From the NCBI GenBank assembly GCA_030148505.1, contig JASBTI010000041.1, positions 186,001 to 250,000 on the forward strand: a stretch of 64,000 nucleotides of DNA, read 5' to 3'. A program made the translations under genes and the position numbers. Positions 1-7,335 of this stretch are shown piece by piece. Position 1 is the stretch's first letter; each line of letters opens with the position of its first letter. The notes beneath the pieces were generated by a model. That model saw only the letters and a program-made list of their open reading frames with translations. It had not been told where the DNA came from and did no database searches. The DNA comes from Rhodanobacter sp. Lineage in GTDB: Bacteria; Pseudomonadota; Gammaproteobacteria; Xanthomonadales; Rhodanobacteraceae.

Positions 1-328
1 GCGGCTGGATCACGAATGGCATCGAGTACAGCATCGATGCGATCACCAGGCCGGGAAAGGTAAACGACAACAAGCCGATGCCAAGCGCCTGGGTGAGCGT
101 GCCGATCGGACCGTGCGGGCCGAACGCGACCAGCAGATAAAAGCCCAGTACGGTCGGCGGCAGCACCAACGGCAGCGCAACCAGCGCCGACAGGGGGTGG
201 CGCCAGCGCGATCGTGATCGCGCCAGCCACCAGGCCACGGGCGTGCCCAGCACAAACAGCAGCAACGTAACCGTGGTGGCCAATTTCAGGGTCAGCCAAA
301 GGGCGGCAAGGTCGGCGGCCGACAGCAT
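1..328 (-). CDS. modB: Molybdate ABC transporter permease ModB, N-terminal part
   Basis: This is the membrane permease of the high-affinity molybdate importer and works with ModA and the ATPase ModC. The frame is open from an ATG at 326-328 to the window edge and gives the first 109 residues. It starts [20 protein letters not shown], then shows the [12 protein letters not shown] and [14 protein letters not shown] segments typical of ModB, with alternating hydrophobic stretches. The rest of the gene, including the EAA loop, lies outside the window. It lies 116 nt downstream of modA in the same direction, as in mod operons. That spacer holds nothing recognisable. Confidence 0.88.
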   Translation of the reverse strand, partial: MLSAADLAALWLTLKLATTVTLLLFVLGTPVAWWLARSRSRWRHPLSALVALPLVLPPTVLGFYLLVAFGPHGPIGTLTQALGIGLLSFTFPGLVIASMLYSMPFVIQP

Positions 329-444
329 GGTGATTCAGCGTGCCAGCGTGCCAGCGAGAAACACCTGGCGATCGCTGAGTGGCGCGGGCGCATCTCCAGG
401 CCCGACGACACCGGCCGACCGTTCCGACGCTTCGTGTCTGTTCG

Positions 445-1224
445 TCATTGAGCGGCGCCGGCCGACATGGGGGCGAAGCCGTACTGCTTGAGGATGGCCT
501 GCGCCTGCGCCGAATCGATGAAGTTGGCGAATGTACGGGCCAACGGGTTGTGCGCCGCGCGACGGGTGATCACGAAGCCCTGGATCAGCGGTTTGTACAA
601 TCGCGCCGGGATCGTTGCATAGCCACCCTTGGACGCGAAGGTCGGGTTCAACGCCAGCGATAGCGCAATGATGCCGATACGGGCATTGCCGGTGAGCGCG
701 AACTGGGCGGTTTGTCCGATGTTTTCACCATACACCAGTTTGCCTTTGACCGCGTTCCAGACGCCGGCCGCATGCAGCGCCTGAACGGCACGTTCGCCGT
801 ACGGTGCATGTTGCGGATTCGCCACGGCAATGCGATCGAATGAGGGCTTGGCCAAGTCGCCCAGCTTGAGTTTGCGGGCGTCCACCTCAGCGCTCCACAG
901 CACGATCTTGCCCAAGGCATACGCTTGCGGCGTGGATGCCGTGAGCCCGGCCGTGGCCAGCTTTTGCGGGTAGGCAATATCGGCAGAGAAAAACAGGTCG
1001 AAGGGCGCGCCCTGGCGGATCTGCGTATAGAACTTGCCGGACGAACCGTAGATGACCCTCACGGTGTCCTCCGGGTGCGCTTTGCGGAAGGCCACCGTAA
1101 GGTGGTCCATGGCAAATTTCAGATCCGCCGCTGCCGCAATCGTGATCGAATCCGCGCTGGCAGGTAGCGCAGTCATGCCGAGGATCATCGGCAACAGGAG
1201 AAATTTGAGCAGGCGACGGGACAT
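445..1224 (-). CDS. modA: Molybdate-binding periplasmic protein ModA
   Basis: Periplasmic solute-binding protein that captures molybdate or tungstate and hands it to ModBC. Its 259 residues begin with a signal peptide (about 1-24, cleavage after ALPASA). The mature protein starts with the ModA-like ITIAAAADLKFAMD and carries YGSSGKFYTQI, which holds the conserved oxyanion-binding serines. The C-terminal NPLARTFANFIDS segment is also typical. Length matches the family. It is the first recognisable gene of a minus-strand mod operon with modB next. No ModE-type operator was seen upstream, and the ribosome site is weak. Confidence 0.93.
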   Translation of the reverse strand: MSRRLLKFLLLPMILGMTALPASADSITIAAAADLKFAMDHLTVAFRKAHPEDTVRVIYGSSGKFYTQIRQGAPFDLFFSADIAYPQKLATAGLTASTPQAYALGKIVLWSAEVDARKLKLGDLAKPSFDRIAVANPQHAPYGERAVQALHAAGVWNAVKGKLVYGENIGQTAQFALTGNARIGIIALSLALNPTFASKGGYATIPARLYKPLIQGFVITRRAAHNPLARTFANFIDSAQAQAILKQYGFAPMSAGAAQ

Positions 1225-1496
1225 CGGTTTTCCCAGGCTGGAGGCGTGAACACGTGGAGCGGCCAGGCAGGTTTCGCCTCTGTCCTTGCCATCGTGCGTC
1301 TGACCGACAGGATAAGTGAAAGAAGCCTGGCGGCACAGCGGATCGCCTCAGTGCCGCAGATCTCGGAGCGGCTGCGCCCCACCGTGGCTCGGGCGATGGC
1401 GTGAGAAGGGAGGGGGTGCGCAGAGGTGTTGCCGACAAGGGGCGCTTGAGGATGATCGTGACCCCGGCGCGCGGCCCCGCAAGCCGGTGCGGTGGA

Positions 1497-1679
1497 TCAG
1501 CGGCAGTCGCTGCTCGCTGCGGCACTGCACATCGAAGACGAAGCCGGCGCGTCGCCTACCCCTGGGTCGAGCGAATGGGGTATCGCGTTGGCAGAGCTCA
1601 TCGCCAGCAGCGCGAGCGCGATGCTGACGGTAATCATCGCCAGCCAGCGGCAGAGGCTGGCTACCGTAAGAGGCATCAT
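1497..1679 (-). CDS. Possible short secreted protein (uncertain)
   Basis: A 60-residue frame starts MMPLTVASLCRWLAMITVSI and continues ALALLAMSSANA, a good signal-peptide pattern with a probable cleavage after SANA. Only about 29 polar residues remain after it. A GAGGAG stretch lies 13 nt before the first ATG, which is rather far. The product resembles no family I recognise. It may be a real small exported protein, the remnant of a longer secreted protein, or chance. A plus-strand frame covers the same bases, so support is weak. Confidence 0.22.
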   Translation of the reverse strand: MMPLTVASLCRWLAMITVSIALALLAMSSANAIPHSLDPGVGDAPASSSMCSAAASSDCR

Positions 1680-1737
1680 CGACCTGGATGAACTCCTCGA
1701 GTCCAGCGGACGCGACAATCTTGTGTGTGGTTGGTCC

Positions 1738-1854
1738 ATCAAGCATTCCGATCAAGCGTGGCGCCAGGTGCATACGTCATCAAGCAAGTCTGATACCAAG
1801 TCGAGCTACCGGCGCGAATGCGTGATACGGATCACAAAAAAAGCTTGATCAAGC
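1738..1854. repeat. Cluster of ATCAAGC heptamers ending in a perfect palindrome
   Basis: ATCAAGC occurs at 1738-1744, 1751-1757, 1779-1785 and 1848-1854, all in the same orientation. The last copy is the right half of the perfect 12-nt palindrome GCTTGATCAAGC (1843-1854), so the heptamer also occurs once inverted. Four copies of a given 7-mer in about 117 bases is far above chance. Such an array could bind a dimeric regulator, but no cognate regulator gene is adjacent and the target gene is unclear. Confidence 0.55.
1821..1836. promoter_or_regulatory. CRP/Clp-like binding site
   Basis: CGTGA, six bases (TACGGA), then TCACA matches the CRP-family consensus TGTGA-N6-TCACA at nine of ten positions and is followed by an A-rich run. 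It lies 7 nt before the GCTTGATCAAGC palindrome. It could serve the uncertain minus-strand frame starting at 1679 or a plus-strand transcript toward the toxin-like module. Match by eye only. Confidence 0.4.
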
Positions 1855-2156
1855 GGGGCTTGCAGCGTTTTTCGTGCCGGCAGACTGGAGTTCGCCTAGG
1901 GCGGCACGGCCTCGGCCTGGCCGAAAACTCATGCGATCAGCCGTCACGGATGGTCAGAATGTGACATTTACCCGGCTCCGCTGGGGCTACACTTTCGACT
2001 GCGACGAGGCAGCGCAGAATCGAGGTTCGGGATCGGTCTTTACGGCCTTAACTCAACTGTCCGCGAAAACGGGTAGAGCCCGCCCACCTGTTCAGATTTT
2101 GATTGAGTTGTGGTTCACACAGGCTGCACGCACTTAAGGTAAGCTTTGCTTGGCCG

Positions 2157-2213
2157 ATGTATATACAAGATAACCTATGTAGCTGTTGATCTTTCCGAAA
2201 CTTGTATATACAT
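2157..2213 (+). promoter_or_regulatory. Twin 13-nt inverted repeats, probable autoregulatory operator of the toxin-antitoxin-like operon
   Basis: ATGTATATACAAG at 2157-2169 is repeated as its exact reverse complement CTTGTATATACAT at 2201-2213. Each arm also contains the self-complementary core TGTATATACA. Arm centres are 44 bp apart, about four helical turns, so both could be held by one looped repressor complex. The right arm ends 30 nt before the toxin-like start codon. A weak promoter candidate (TTGCTT at 2146, GATAAC at 2169, spacing 17) would place the left arm in its spacer. Autorepression by an antitoxin-toxin complex is inferred from the layout. Confidence 0.65.
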
Positions 2214-2243
2214 TGACGAACCGCATGCAAGGTCTGAGGTGGC

Positions 2244-2543
2244 ATGGACATCCACATTTCACCGAAGATCACGCAGAAGCTCGCCGATAAGACCCCACCA
2301 GTTGTGCTTAGGGATGTTCAAGAAGCCTTCGCAAACCGCACCGGCAAGCTCCTTTTTGATCCGCGTGACAAGCATAAATCGGACCCTAAGACGCTTTGGT
2401 TTGTCGCGTTGACTAACCATCGACGCCTGTTGAAGGTTTGTTTCATCCCTAAAGCAGATGGCGTACATATTCGAACCGCATACTCGGCAAACGACGAAGA
2501 ACTGCGTATCTACAGAAAGTATGGTCAACCGAGTGACTTCTAA
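2244..2543 (+). CDS. Putative toxin-like small protein, first gene of a type II toxin-antitoxin-like pair
   Basis: A 99-residue basic protein without signal peptide. It starts MDIHISPKITQKLADK and has central motifs FANRTGKLLFDPRD, PKTLWFVALTNHRRLLKVCF and the C-terminal RTAYSANDEELRIYRKYG. From memory, this resembles a family of short proteins often misnamed ADP-ribosyl-(dinitrogen reductase) hydrolase, which occur next to DNA-binding partners and have the size and beta-rich look of RelE/BrnT-like toxins. A good ribosome site (GAGG) lies 4 nt before the ATG. The next gene starts 13 nt downstream. Base composition is less GC-rich than the flanking genes, suggesting transfer. Toxic activity is inference from size and context. 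Confidence 0.6.
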   Translation: MDIHISPKITQKLADKTPPVVLRDVQEAFANRTGKLLFDPRDKHKSDPKTLWFVALTNHRRLLKVCFIPKADGVHIRTAYSANDEELRIYRKYGQPSDF

Positions 2544-2556
2544 GCTAGGAGATAAA

Positions 2557-2919
2557 ATGAACACCAAGTCCCCTGCCGTTGAACAAGATCCCTGGGATAG
2601 TGGAGATCTGGGGCGGAGCGCGGACCATGTGGGTATCGTGGCCGAGGCAGATTGCCGTGCCATTGATGATTCGCTGGGGTTGCACCCCGTCTCGATTCGG
2701 CTTGAAAAGTCCCTAATCGCTAACCTGAAGCTCATCGCTGAGCTGCGGAATGTGTCCTACCAACCCTTGATTCGGGATCTCCTAAATCGCTTCGTTGACT
2801 CGGAGTTCAAGGCGATCCTGAATGAACAGTCTGAGCAAGCAAAGCGCCGGATTGAGCGTCAAGGTAGCCGAAGCGAAGCCGTGGACGAGTTCTTTGAAAG
2901 AGAGCGGAAGCACGCTTGA
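2557..2919 (+). CDS. Putative antitoxin / DNA-binding partner (CopG- or BrnA-like)
   Basis: A 120-residue acidic protein. The acidic, probably flexible N-terminus (1-45) precedes a segment around 46-90 with a ribbon-helix-helix-like pattern: HPVSIRLEKSLIANLKLIAE followed by RNVSYQPLIRDLLNRFVDSE. A charged helical tail EQAKRRIERQGSRSEAVDEF follows. The start at 2557 is chosen because AGGAGATAAA lies directly before this ATG; the frame is open further upstream but those codons overlap the toxin-like gene. It would bind the inverted repeats at 2157-2213 and neutralise the upstream product. That role is inferred from family pattern and gene order. Confidence 0.62.
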   Translation: MNTKSPAVEQDPWDSGDLGRSADHVGIVAEADCRAIDDSLGLHPVSIRLEKSLIANLKLIAELRNVSYQPLIRDLLNRFVDSEFKAILNEQSEQAKRRIERQGSRSEAVDEFFERERKHA

Positions 2920-2962
2920 CTTCAGAGCTTCGCCTGCCCGTCAGGCTTGAAATGTGTAAAAG

Positions 2963-2990
2963 AACGCCACCCGCAACGGTGGCGTTTTTC
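2963..2990 (+). terminator. Rho-independent terminator of the toxin-antitoxin-like operon
   Basis: A perfect 9-bp stem AACGCCACC / GGTGGCGTT with a 6-nt loop is followed by a T run. It starts 43 nt after the antitoxin-like stop codon and closes the two-gene unit. Confidence 0.85.
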
Positions 2991-3011
2991 GTTTCAGCGA
3001 GGCAATTCGGG

Positions 3012-3357
3012 TTACTGCGACTTGGACGTGAATTTGATCGCTTCGTCTTCGACTGCAACGTGTCGATCATTCAGCCGCTGATCGTTTCGGACAATCACGG
3101 CATCCGCGCCAATCTCAGCGCCGGGCAGTCTGTAATTGCGAAATGGCATCACTCGCCGTCGGATCGGTCTAGCCGGGCTTGTAGCGCTTGGCCGAGACAA
3201 TGCCGATGGACTGATAAGCCCGCTGGGGCGGGGAGTAGAGAATTTGCACGCGACTCGCGTTCGTGGGCGCGTAACGCGTGGCGAGGTTGCTGTGCGCCTG
3301 GTACGTGTTGCATCCCGCGAGCGCACCGATAAGCGCGAGGCCTGCAAAGATCTTCAT
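3012..3357 (-). pseudogene. Broken small lipoprotein gene (in-frame amber plus frameshift)
   Basis: The reading frame starts MKIFAGLALIGALAGCNTYQ with a lipobox (LAGC, Cys16) and runs to a TAG at 3169-3171 after VSAKRYKPG. If the TAG is read through, the frame continues TDPTASDAISQLQTA and then meets a one-base disruption in the GGG at about 3123-3125. In the next frame it resumes coherently as GAEIGADAVIVRNDQRLND and ends at 3012 after KFTSKSQ. Joined, this gives one plausible outer-membrane lipoprotein of about 113 residues. Two independent lesions suggest decay, although the single-base event alone could be a sequencing error. Function unknown. Confidence 0.72.
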
Positions 3358-3448
3358 CCGTGTTCCCCTGATTTTCTCCCCGCGTTCGAAGCTACTCCGG
3401 CCGAATCCACCGTGCCAGCATCCAGCGTTACATATGGCTTACACGACG

Positions 3449-3475
3449 AAAAAGGCCACCTGGTGAAGGTGGCCT
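3449..3475 (-). terminator. Rho-independent terminator of tRNA-Phe
   Basis: Read on the minus strand, the 8-bp stem AGGCCACC / GGTGGCCT with a 7-nt loop is followed by a T run (A bases at 3449-3453 on the plus strand). It lies 16 nt beyond the 3' end of the tRNA. Confidence 0.85.
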
Positions 3476-3491
3476 AAGTCACTGATATACA

Positions 3492-3567
3492 TGGTGGCCG
3501 GGGACGGAATCGAACCGCCGACACGGGGATTTTCAATCCCCTGCTCTACCAACTGAGCTACCCGGCC
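3492..3567 (-). tRNA. tRNA-Phe (anticodon GAA)
   Basis: A 76-nt cloverleaf on the minus strand with encoded CCA (TGG at 3492-3494). The acceptor stem is GGCCGGG / CCCGGCC, the D-arm contains AGCTCAGTTGGTAGAGC, and the anticodon stem GGGGA / TCCCC encloses loop TTGAAAA with anticodon GAA. The T-arm contains GGTTCGATTCC. All stems pair. No partial copy of its 3' end, such as an attachment-site duplicate, was seen elsewhere in the window. Confidence 0.97.
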
Positions 3568-3619
3568 GGAAACTGGACTGTTGTACGACAACCGCAGGGG
3601 GTGTCGGTGTTGCGTGGAG

Positions 3620-3643
3620 CCGCGCATTAGACCGAATGCGCGG
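3620..3643 (-). terminator. Strong hairpin after yggX, possible terminator
   Basis: A perfect 9-bp stem CCGCGCATT / AATGCGCGG with a 6-nt loop begins 8 nt beyond the yggX stop. It has no T run on the minus strand, so it may stabilise the 3' end rather than terminate transcription alone. Confidence 0.5.
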
Positions 3644-3650
3644 GGTTTCG

Positions 3651-3929
3651 TCAAGGCTCGTTGTGGGGATCGACGTAGCCGGCGGGTTTCGCGAAGTCGC
3701 CGCCGAACAGGAATTTTTCCATTTCGTCGCCCAGATACTGGCGGGCTTTCGGGTCGAGCGGGTTGAGTCGGTATTCGTTGATCAGCATGGTTTGATGGGC
3801 CAGCCACTGCTGCCACGCCGGTTTGGAAATGCTGGCGTAGATGCGTTGTCCCAACGGGCCGGGCCAAGGGGCGAAGTCGAGGCCTTCGGCGTCGATGTCG
3901 AGCTTGCTGCAATGGATGGTGCGGCTCAT
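3651..3929 (-). CDS. yggX: Probable Fe(2+)-trafficking / oxidative damage protection protein YggX
   Basis: A 92-residue cytosolic protein of the YggX family, which protects Fe-S proteins and limits free iron under oxidative stress. It begins [19 protein letters not shown] with the conserved early cysteine. The family segments [34 protein letters not shown] and [13 protein letters not shown] are all present, and length is normal. The start at 3929 overlaps the mutY stop (ATGA). The mutY-yggX pairing is also known in E. coli and fits a role beside an Fe-S cluster repair enzyme. Confidence 0.94.
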   Translation of the reverse strand: MSRTIHCSKLDIDAEGLDFAPWPGPLGQRIYASISKPAWQQWLAHQTMLINEYRLNPLDPKARQYLGDEMEKFLFGGDFAKPAGYVDPHNEP

Positions 3930-5035
3930 GAGATTCCTTGGGTCTTTGCCGTGGCGAGAGCGGGCCCGGCGGGTTCGTCCGCAGCCAGCTTCATCAGCAG
4001 GGTACGAACCGGTGCCGGCAGGCCCAGTGCAGACAGTTGCTCGGGGCCGCACCAGCGCTGCATGGAATTATCGGCGATACCGCCTGCTGCTGTCGCGCGA
4101 TCGAACAACAGCGGCTCGATGTTCAGCCGGTAGTGGCTGAATACGTGGGTGAAGGGCGGGAGTGTTTGTACGTCGTCGATCTGCGCATGGTGCTGCGCGA
4201 TGCGCCATGCGTGCTCTGGCGTGGCTGCCTCGGGAAGGCTCCAGAGTCCTGACCACACACCCTGCGGACCGCGCCGCTCGAGCAGCACGCGGCCTTGCAG
4301 GTCGCGCAAGATCAGCATCATCGTGGCGCGATAGGGCAGGCTTCGACTCACTTTGCGGGTAGGCAGCTGGGTTGTCAGGTTGTCGCGGCGGGCGACGCAA
4401 TCGGCAGCCAGTGGACAGGCTTCGCAACGTGGTTTCGAGCGCGTACACACGGTTGCGCCGAGGTCCATGATCGCCTGGCTGTAGTCGGCGATGTGCATGG
4501 TCGGAGTGTGGGCTTCGGCGTGCGACCACAATTGTTTATCCACGGCCCTCAGCGAGGGATGTCCGTGCACGCCGTGATAGCGGGCCAGGACCCGTTTGAC
4601 GTTGCCGTCGAGGATGGCGAAGCGCAAGCCATGGGCTTGAGCCAGGATCGCCCCGGCGGTGGAGCGGCCGATGCCGGGCAATGCGCTCAATGCGGTGAAG
4701 TCGCGAGGCAGTTCACCACCGTGTTGTTCCACGCAGCGTTGCGCGGCTCGGTGCAGAAAGCGGGCGCGGCGGTAGTAGCCGAGACCCGACCAAAGCGCGA
4801 GCACGGTGTCCTCGTCGGCGGCGGCCAGCGACGGCAGGTCAGGCAGGGTGCGGACGAAGCGCTCGAAGTAGCCGATCACCGTAGCGACCTGGGTCTGCTG
4901 CAGCATGATTTCCGACAGCCACACGCGATAGGCATCGCGCTGTCCCGGCTCGGTACCGCTTTGCTGCCAAGGCAAATCCCGGCGTCCGTGCTGCGCGAAC
5001 CATGGCAGCAGGCGCGATGCGACGGTACTGCTCAT
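3926..5035 (-). CDS. mutY: A/G-specific adenine DNA glycosylase MutY
   Basis: Removes adenine mispaired with 8-oxoguanine or guanine in base excision repair. The 369-residue protein has the catalytic Glu in [10 protein letters not shown] (Glu42) and the helix-hairpin-helix LPGIGRSTA (119-127). The catalytic Asp lies in [12 protein letters not shown] (Asp143). The 4Fe-4S ligands are Cys197, 204, 207 and 213 with the family spacing C-X6-C-X2-C-X5-C. The C-terminal half carries the NUDIX-like 8-oxoG recognition domain ([11 protein letters not shown]). The frame is open far upstream, but the ATG at 5035, overlapping the preceding stop by 4 nt, fits the family N-terminus. Confidence 0.96.
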   Translation of the reverse strand: MSSTVASRLLPWFAQHGRRDLPWQQSGTEPGQRDAYRVWLSEIMLQQTQVATVIGYFERFVRTLPDLPSLAAADEDTVLALWSGLGYYRRARFLHRAAQRCVEQHGGELPRDFTALSALPGIGRSTAGAILAQAHGLRFAILDGNVKRVLARYHGVHGHPSLRAVDKQLWSHAEAHTPTMHIADYSQAIMDLGATVCTRSKPRCEACPLAADCVARRDNLTTQLPTRKVSRSLPYRATMMLILRDLQGRVLLERRGPQGVWSGLWSLPEAATPEHAWRIAQHHAQIDDVQTLPPFTHVFSHYRLNIEPLLFDRATAAGGIADNSMQRWCGPEQLSALGLPAPVRTLLMKLAADEPAGPALATAKTQGIS

Positions 5036-6126
5036 GGTTTGCCGGTGGCTGCGCCGGGGGTTGCGGCCGTGCCGGCCGGTGCGGGGGCGCTGTCGTCGGC
5101 CTGCAACGACAGCCCCTCGATGGTGATCCCGCCGGTTTCGATCTTCGTTGCCTGTATCTTGCCGCTGCCGGGTGGCACGGTCAGCACTGGGTTGTCCGGG
5201 GCGCCGAGCTTGCTCCACCAGCTGGCCAGCGCCAGTGGCGGCAGTCGCAGATCGACATGCGCGTCCTTGCCTTCCAATTTCAAGGCAAGCAGCAGCGGAT
5301 TGCTCTGGTCGGCGGGCGTCAGCGCCAGCGAGATGGCGTATTGCCCCGCATCGGCATGGTCGAGCTTGCCTGCAAGATGCGCTGCGGCATCGGCCGCACC
5401 ATGCCAGTAGGCCGTGCCGTTCAGTTGCAGGAGCAGCGTGCCGGCTTGCGACAAATGCAGATTGATATTGTCCAGCTGTAAGGCGTTGCCTCGGATACGG
5501 GGAGTGGCGGACAGCCGCAGTTGCAGCATGTTGCCGCTGGCGGTCTGGGCCGACATGTTGAGCGGGAATGCCTGCCCGGAGCGGAGCCGACCGGTATCGA
5601 GGTTCACATTGCCCAGCAGCAGCTGGTTGCCACGCACCACACTGCCGTAGTTGATGCTTACACCGGTATCGATGCGCGGGATGTTGGGCGGTGTGCCCCC
5701 GGGTCGGGTCGGCAAGCTGGCCAACCACGCTTGCAAGGCATCCAGGTCGACCCGCGGGGAGTCGATCTGCAAGGTCGAGATAACGGTGGGGCCACCAAAC
5801 AAGGTACGCCAGGGCAGGCCCAGCTTGCCGCGGGCGGCGAGCAAGATCGGGGCCGTGGCACCTTGTGCATTGAGGGTGATGCCGTGGAGATCCAGCGCCG
5901 GGTGCGGAAACAGGGTTGGACTGGCCGGACTGGCCAGATTCAACTCCAGCCCGGCCCCGCGCGCCTGGGTCTGCAGCATGGCGGTGAAGCGCTCCGGCTG
6001 CAGCAGCAGGTAGACGGTAATCACCGTGGCGAGCACAAAGGCCAATAGCAGACCGGCGAAAACCAGCAGGGAAAGGCGCAGCCATCGCGGCATTGAGGCG
6101 CCTCGCCGTAGGCCGGCTTCAGTCAT
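5032..6126 (-). CDS. AsmA-like membrane-anchored protein
   Basis: A 364-residue protein with one N-terminal transmembrane helix (about 17-42, LSLLVFAGLLLAFVLATVIT). A large periplasmic region follows with the repeating beta-strand pattern of AsmA/TamB-type proteins (PHPALDLHGITLNAQG, LQIDSPRVDLDALQAW, NQLLLGNVNLDTGRLRSG). The family is linked to outer-membrane lipid transport and biogenesis; the exact role here is unknown. Two starts are possible: ATG at 6126 (used, overlapping the ftsY stop by 8 nt) or ATG at 6093 (MPRWLRLS), which has the better ribosome site. It overlaps mutY by 4 nt. Confidence 0.75.
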   Translation of the reverse strand: MTEAGLRRGASMPRWLRLSLLVFAGLLLAFVLATVITVYLLLQPERFTAMLQTQARGAGLELNLASPASPTLFPHPALDLHGITLNAQGATAPILLAARGKLGLPWRTLFGGPTVISTLQIDSPRVDLDALQAWLASLPTRPGGTPPNIPRIDTGVSINYGSVVRGNQLLLGNVNLDTGRLRSGQAFPLNMSAQTASGNMLQLRLSATPRIRGNALQLDNINLHLSQAGTLLLQLNGTAYWHGAADAAAHLAGKLDHADAGQYAISLALTPADQSNPLLLALKLEGKDAHVDLRLPPLALASWWSKLGAPDNPVLTVPPGSGKIQATKIETGGITIEGLSLQADDSAPAPAGTAATPGAATGKP

Positions 6127-7258
6127 GGCGTTGCTCAGTATGTCCCAGGCTCGTTGGTAGCAGGCCGTCGACGAACGCCTGCGCTTCGAACGCACGCAGA
6201 TCGGCAGCCGTCTCGCCCAGCCCCACATAACGGATCGGCAGGCCGAATTCGCGTGCCAGGGCGAATACCACCCCGCCCTTGGCGGTACCATCGAGTTTGG
6301 TCACGACCAGACCGGTGACGCCGACGATCTGCAGGAACTGGCGAACCTGATTGACGGCATTCTGCCCTGTTGTGCCGTCAATCACCATCAGCACTTCGTG
6401 CGGCGCATCGCTATCGATTTTCTTCAGCACGCGGGCGATTTTGCCCAGCTCATCCATCAGCCCGCCTTGAGTATGCAGACGGCCGGCGGTGTCGGCGATC
6501 AGTAGGTCGATGCCTCGCGAACGGGCCGCCTGGAAGGCATCGAATATTACACTAGCCGCGTCAGAATCCTGTCCTTGCGCTATCACCGGCACCCGGTTGC
6601 GCTGGCCCCAGGTCTTGAGTTGTTCGACGGCGGCAGCGCGAAAGGTGTCGCCGGCGGCCAGCATCACGCTGTGTCGCTGATCGCACCAGTGGCGCGCCAG
6701 CTTGCCAATGGTGGTGGTCTTGCCGGCACCGTTGATGCCTACGGTCAGTACCACAAAGGGCTTGCGGCCGCGGATGTCGAATGCCTTCTCAACGGGCTTG
6801 AGCAGGTTGACCAGGTCTTCCCGCAAGGCAGCCAGCAGCGCGCCGGCGTCGGCGAATTCCCGCTTGTGCATGCGCTTGCGCAAGCCCTCCACCAGTTCGG
6901 TGCTGGCCTGGATGCCGACATCGGCAGTGATCAGGATGGTTTCCAGTTCGTCAAGCAGCTCGTCGTCGAGCTTCGGATGGCGCACGAACAGCGAACCGAG
7001 TCCGCGGGCGAAAGTATTGCCGGACAGGCGCTCGCGCCAACTGCGGCGGGGCACGGGGACTTCGCCATCGACGGTCGGAGGAGGCGCGCTCGGCACATGC
7101 CCGGGGGCCTGAGCTGCGGACTGGTCAACCGATGGCTCGGGCGGCACGACGGCTACGTCCGGCGGGAGGTCAGGTGCCCCGGAAGTATCCGCTGGCGCGT
7201 CCTCGGCTGGCTTCTCCGAAGTCGTCTCGGCGGTTTTTTTCTTCCAGAATTTGAGCAT
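6119..7258 (-). CDS. ftsY: Signal recognition particle receptor FtsY
   Basis: The SRP receptor GTPase docks ribosomes translating membrane proteins at the inner membrane. Its 379 residues comprise an acidic, Pro/Ala-rich A region (about 1-75), the N domain, and the G domain. The G domain has GINGAGKTTT (about 174-183), DTFRAAAVEQL, DTAGRLHTQ and TKLDGTAKGG. Length is normal for a proteobacterial FtsY with a short A domain. It heads the minus-strand block ftsY-asmA-like-mutY-yggX and is divergent from rsmD, 77 nt away. Confidence 0.97.
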   Translation of the reverse strand: MLKFWKKKTAETTSEKPAEDAPADTSGAPDLPPDVAVVPPEPSVDQSAAQAPGHVPSAPPPTVDGEVPVPRRSWRERLSGNTFARGLGSLFVRHPKLDDELLDELETILITADVGIQASTELVEGLRKRMHKREFADAGALLAALREDLVNLLKPVEKAFDIRGRKPFVVLTVGINGAGKTTTIGKLARHWCDQRHSVMLAAGDTFRAAAVEQLKTWGQRNRVPVIAQGQDSDAASVIFDAFQAARSRGIDLLIADTAGRLHTQGGLMDELGKIARVLKKIDSDAPHEVLMVIDGTTGQNAVNQVRQFLQIVGVTGLVVTKLDGTAKGGVVFALAREFGLPIRYVGLGETAADLRAFEAQAFVDGLLPTSLGHTEQRHD

Positions 7259-7335
7259 TGCGGCAGGGATTCGGGGACAATGGACGGCATGCTAACACTC
7301 CCACCTGTACTGCTCGCTGAGCAACGGATGCGATC

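Larger units (their letters stand above)
1225..2243. other. Roughly 1 kb intergenic region between modA and the toxin-antitoxin-like module
   Basis: No convincing conserved gene is visible. Open frames on the two strands overlap one another and look like composition shadows, except for one minus-strand frame with a signal-peptide-like start (listed separately at low confidence). From about 1738 the stretch contains repeated ATCAAGC heptamers, a perfect 12-nt palindrome and a CRP-like box. From 2157 it contains twin inverted repeats upstream of the toxin-like gene. Base composition falls from GC-rich near modA to visibly AT-richer after about 2100. Confidence 0.7.

Noticed and set aside
2244..2919. 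Classical BrnT-BrnA toxin-antitoxin pair
   Set aside because: The first protein lacks the BrnT N-terminal F-x-W-D-x-x-K pattern, so only a looser toxin-like label is justified.
3492..3567. tRNA-Phe as the attachment site of an integrated element carrying the toxin-antitoxin-like genes
   Set aside because: No duplicate of the tRNA 3' end and no integrase gene were seen in the window.
3926..6085. A 719-codon minus-strand open frame
   Set aside because: Only its last 369 codons are MutY; the upstream part is the antisense-free shadow of the AsmA-like gene in another frame and has no coding character.
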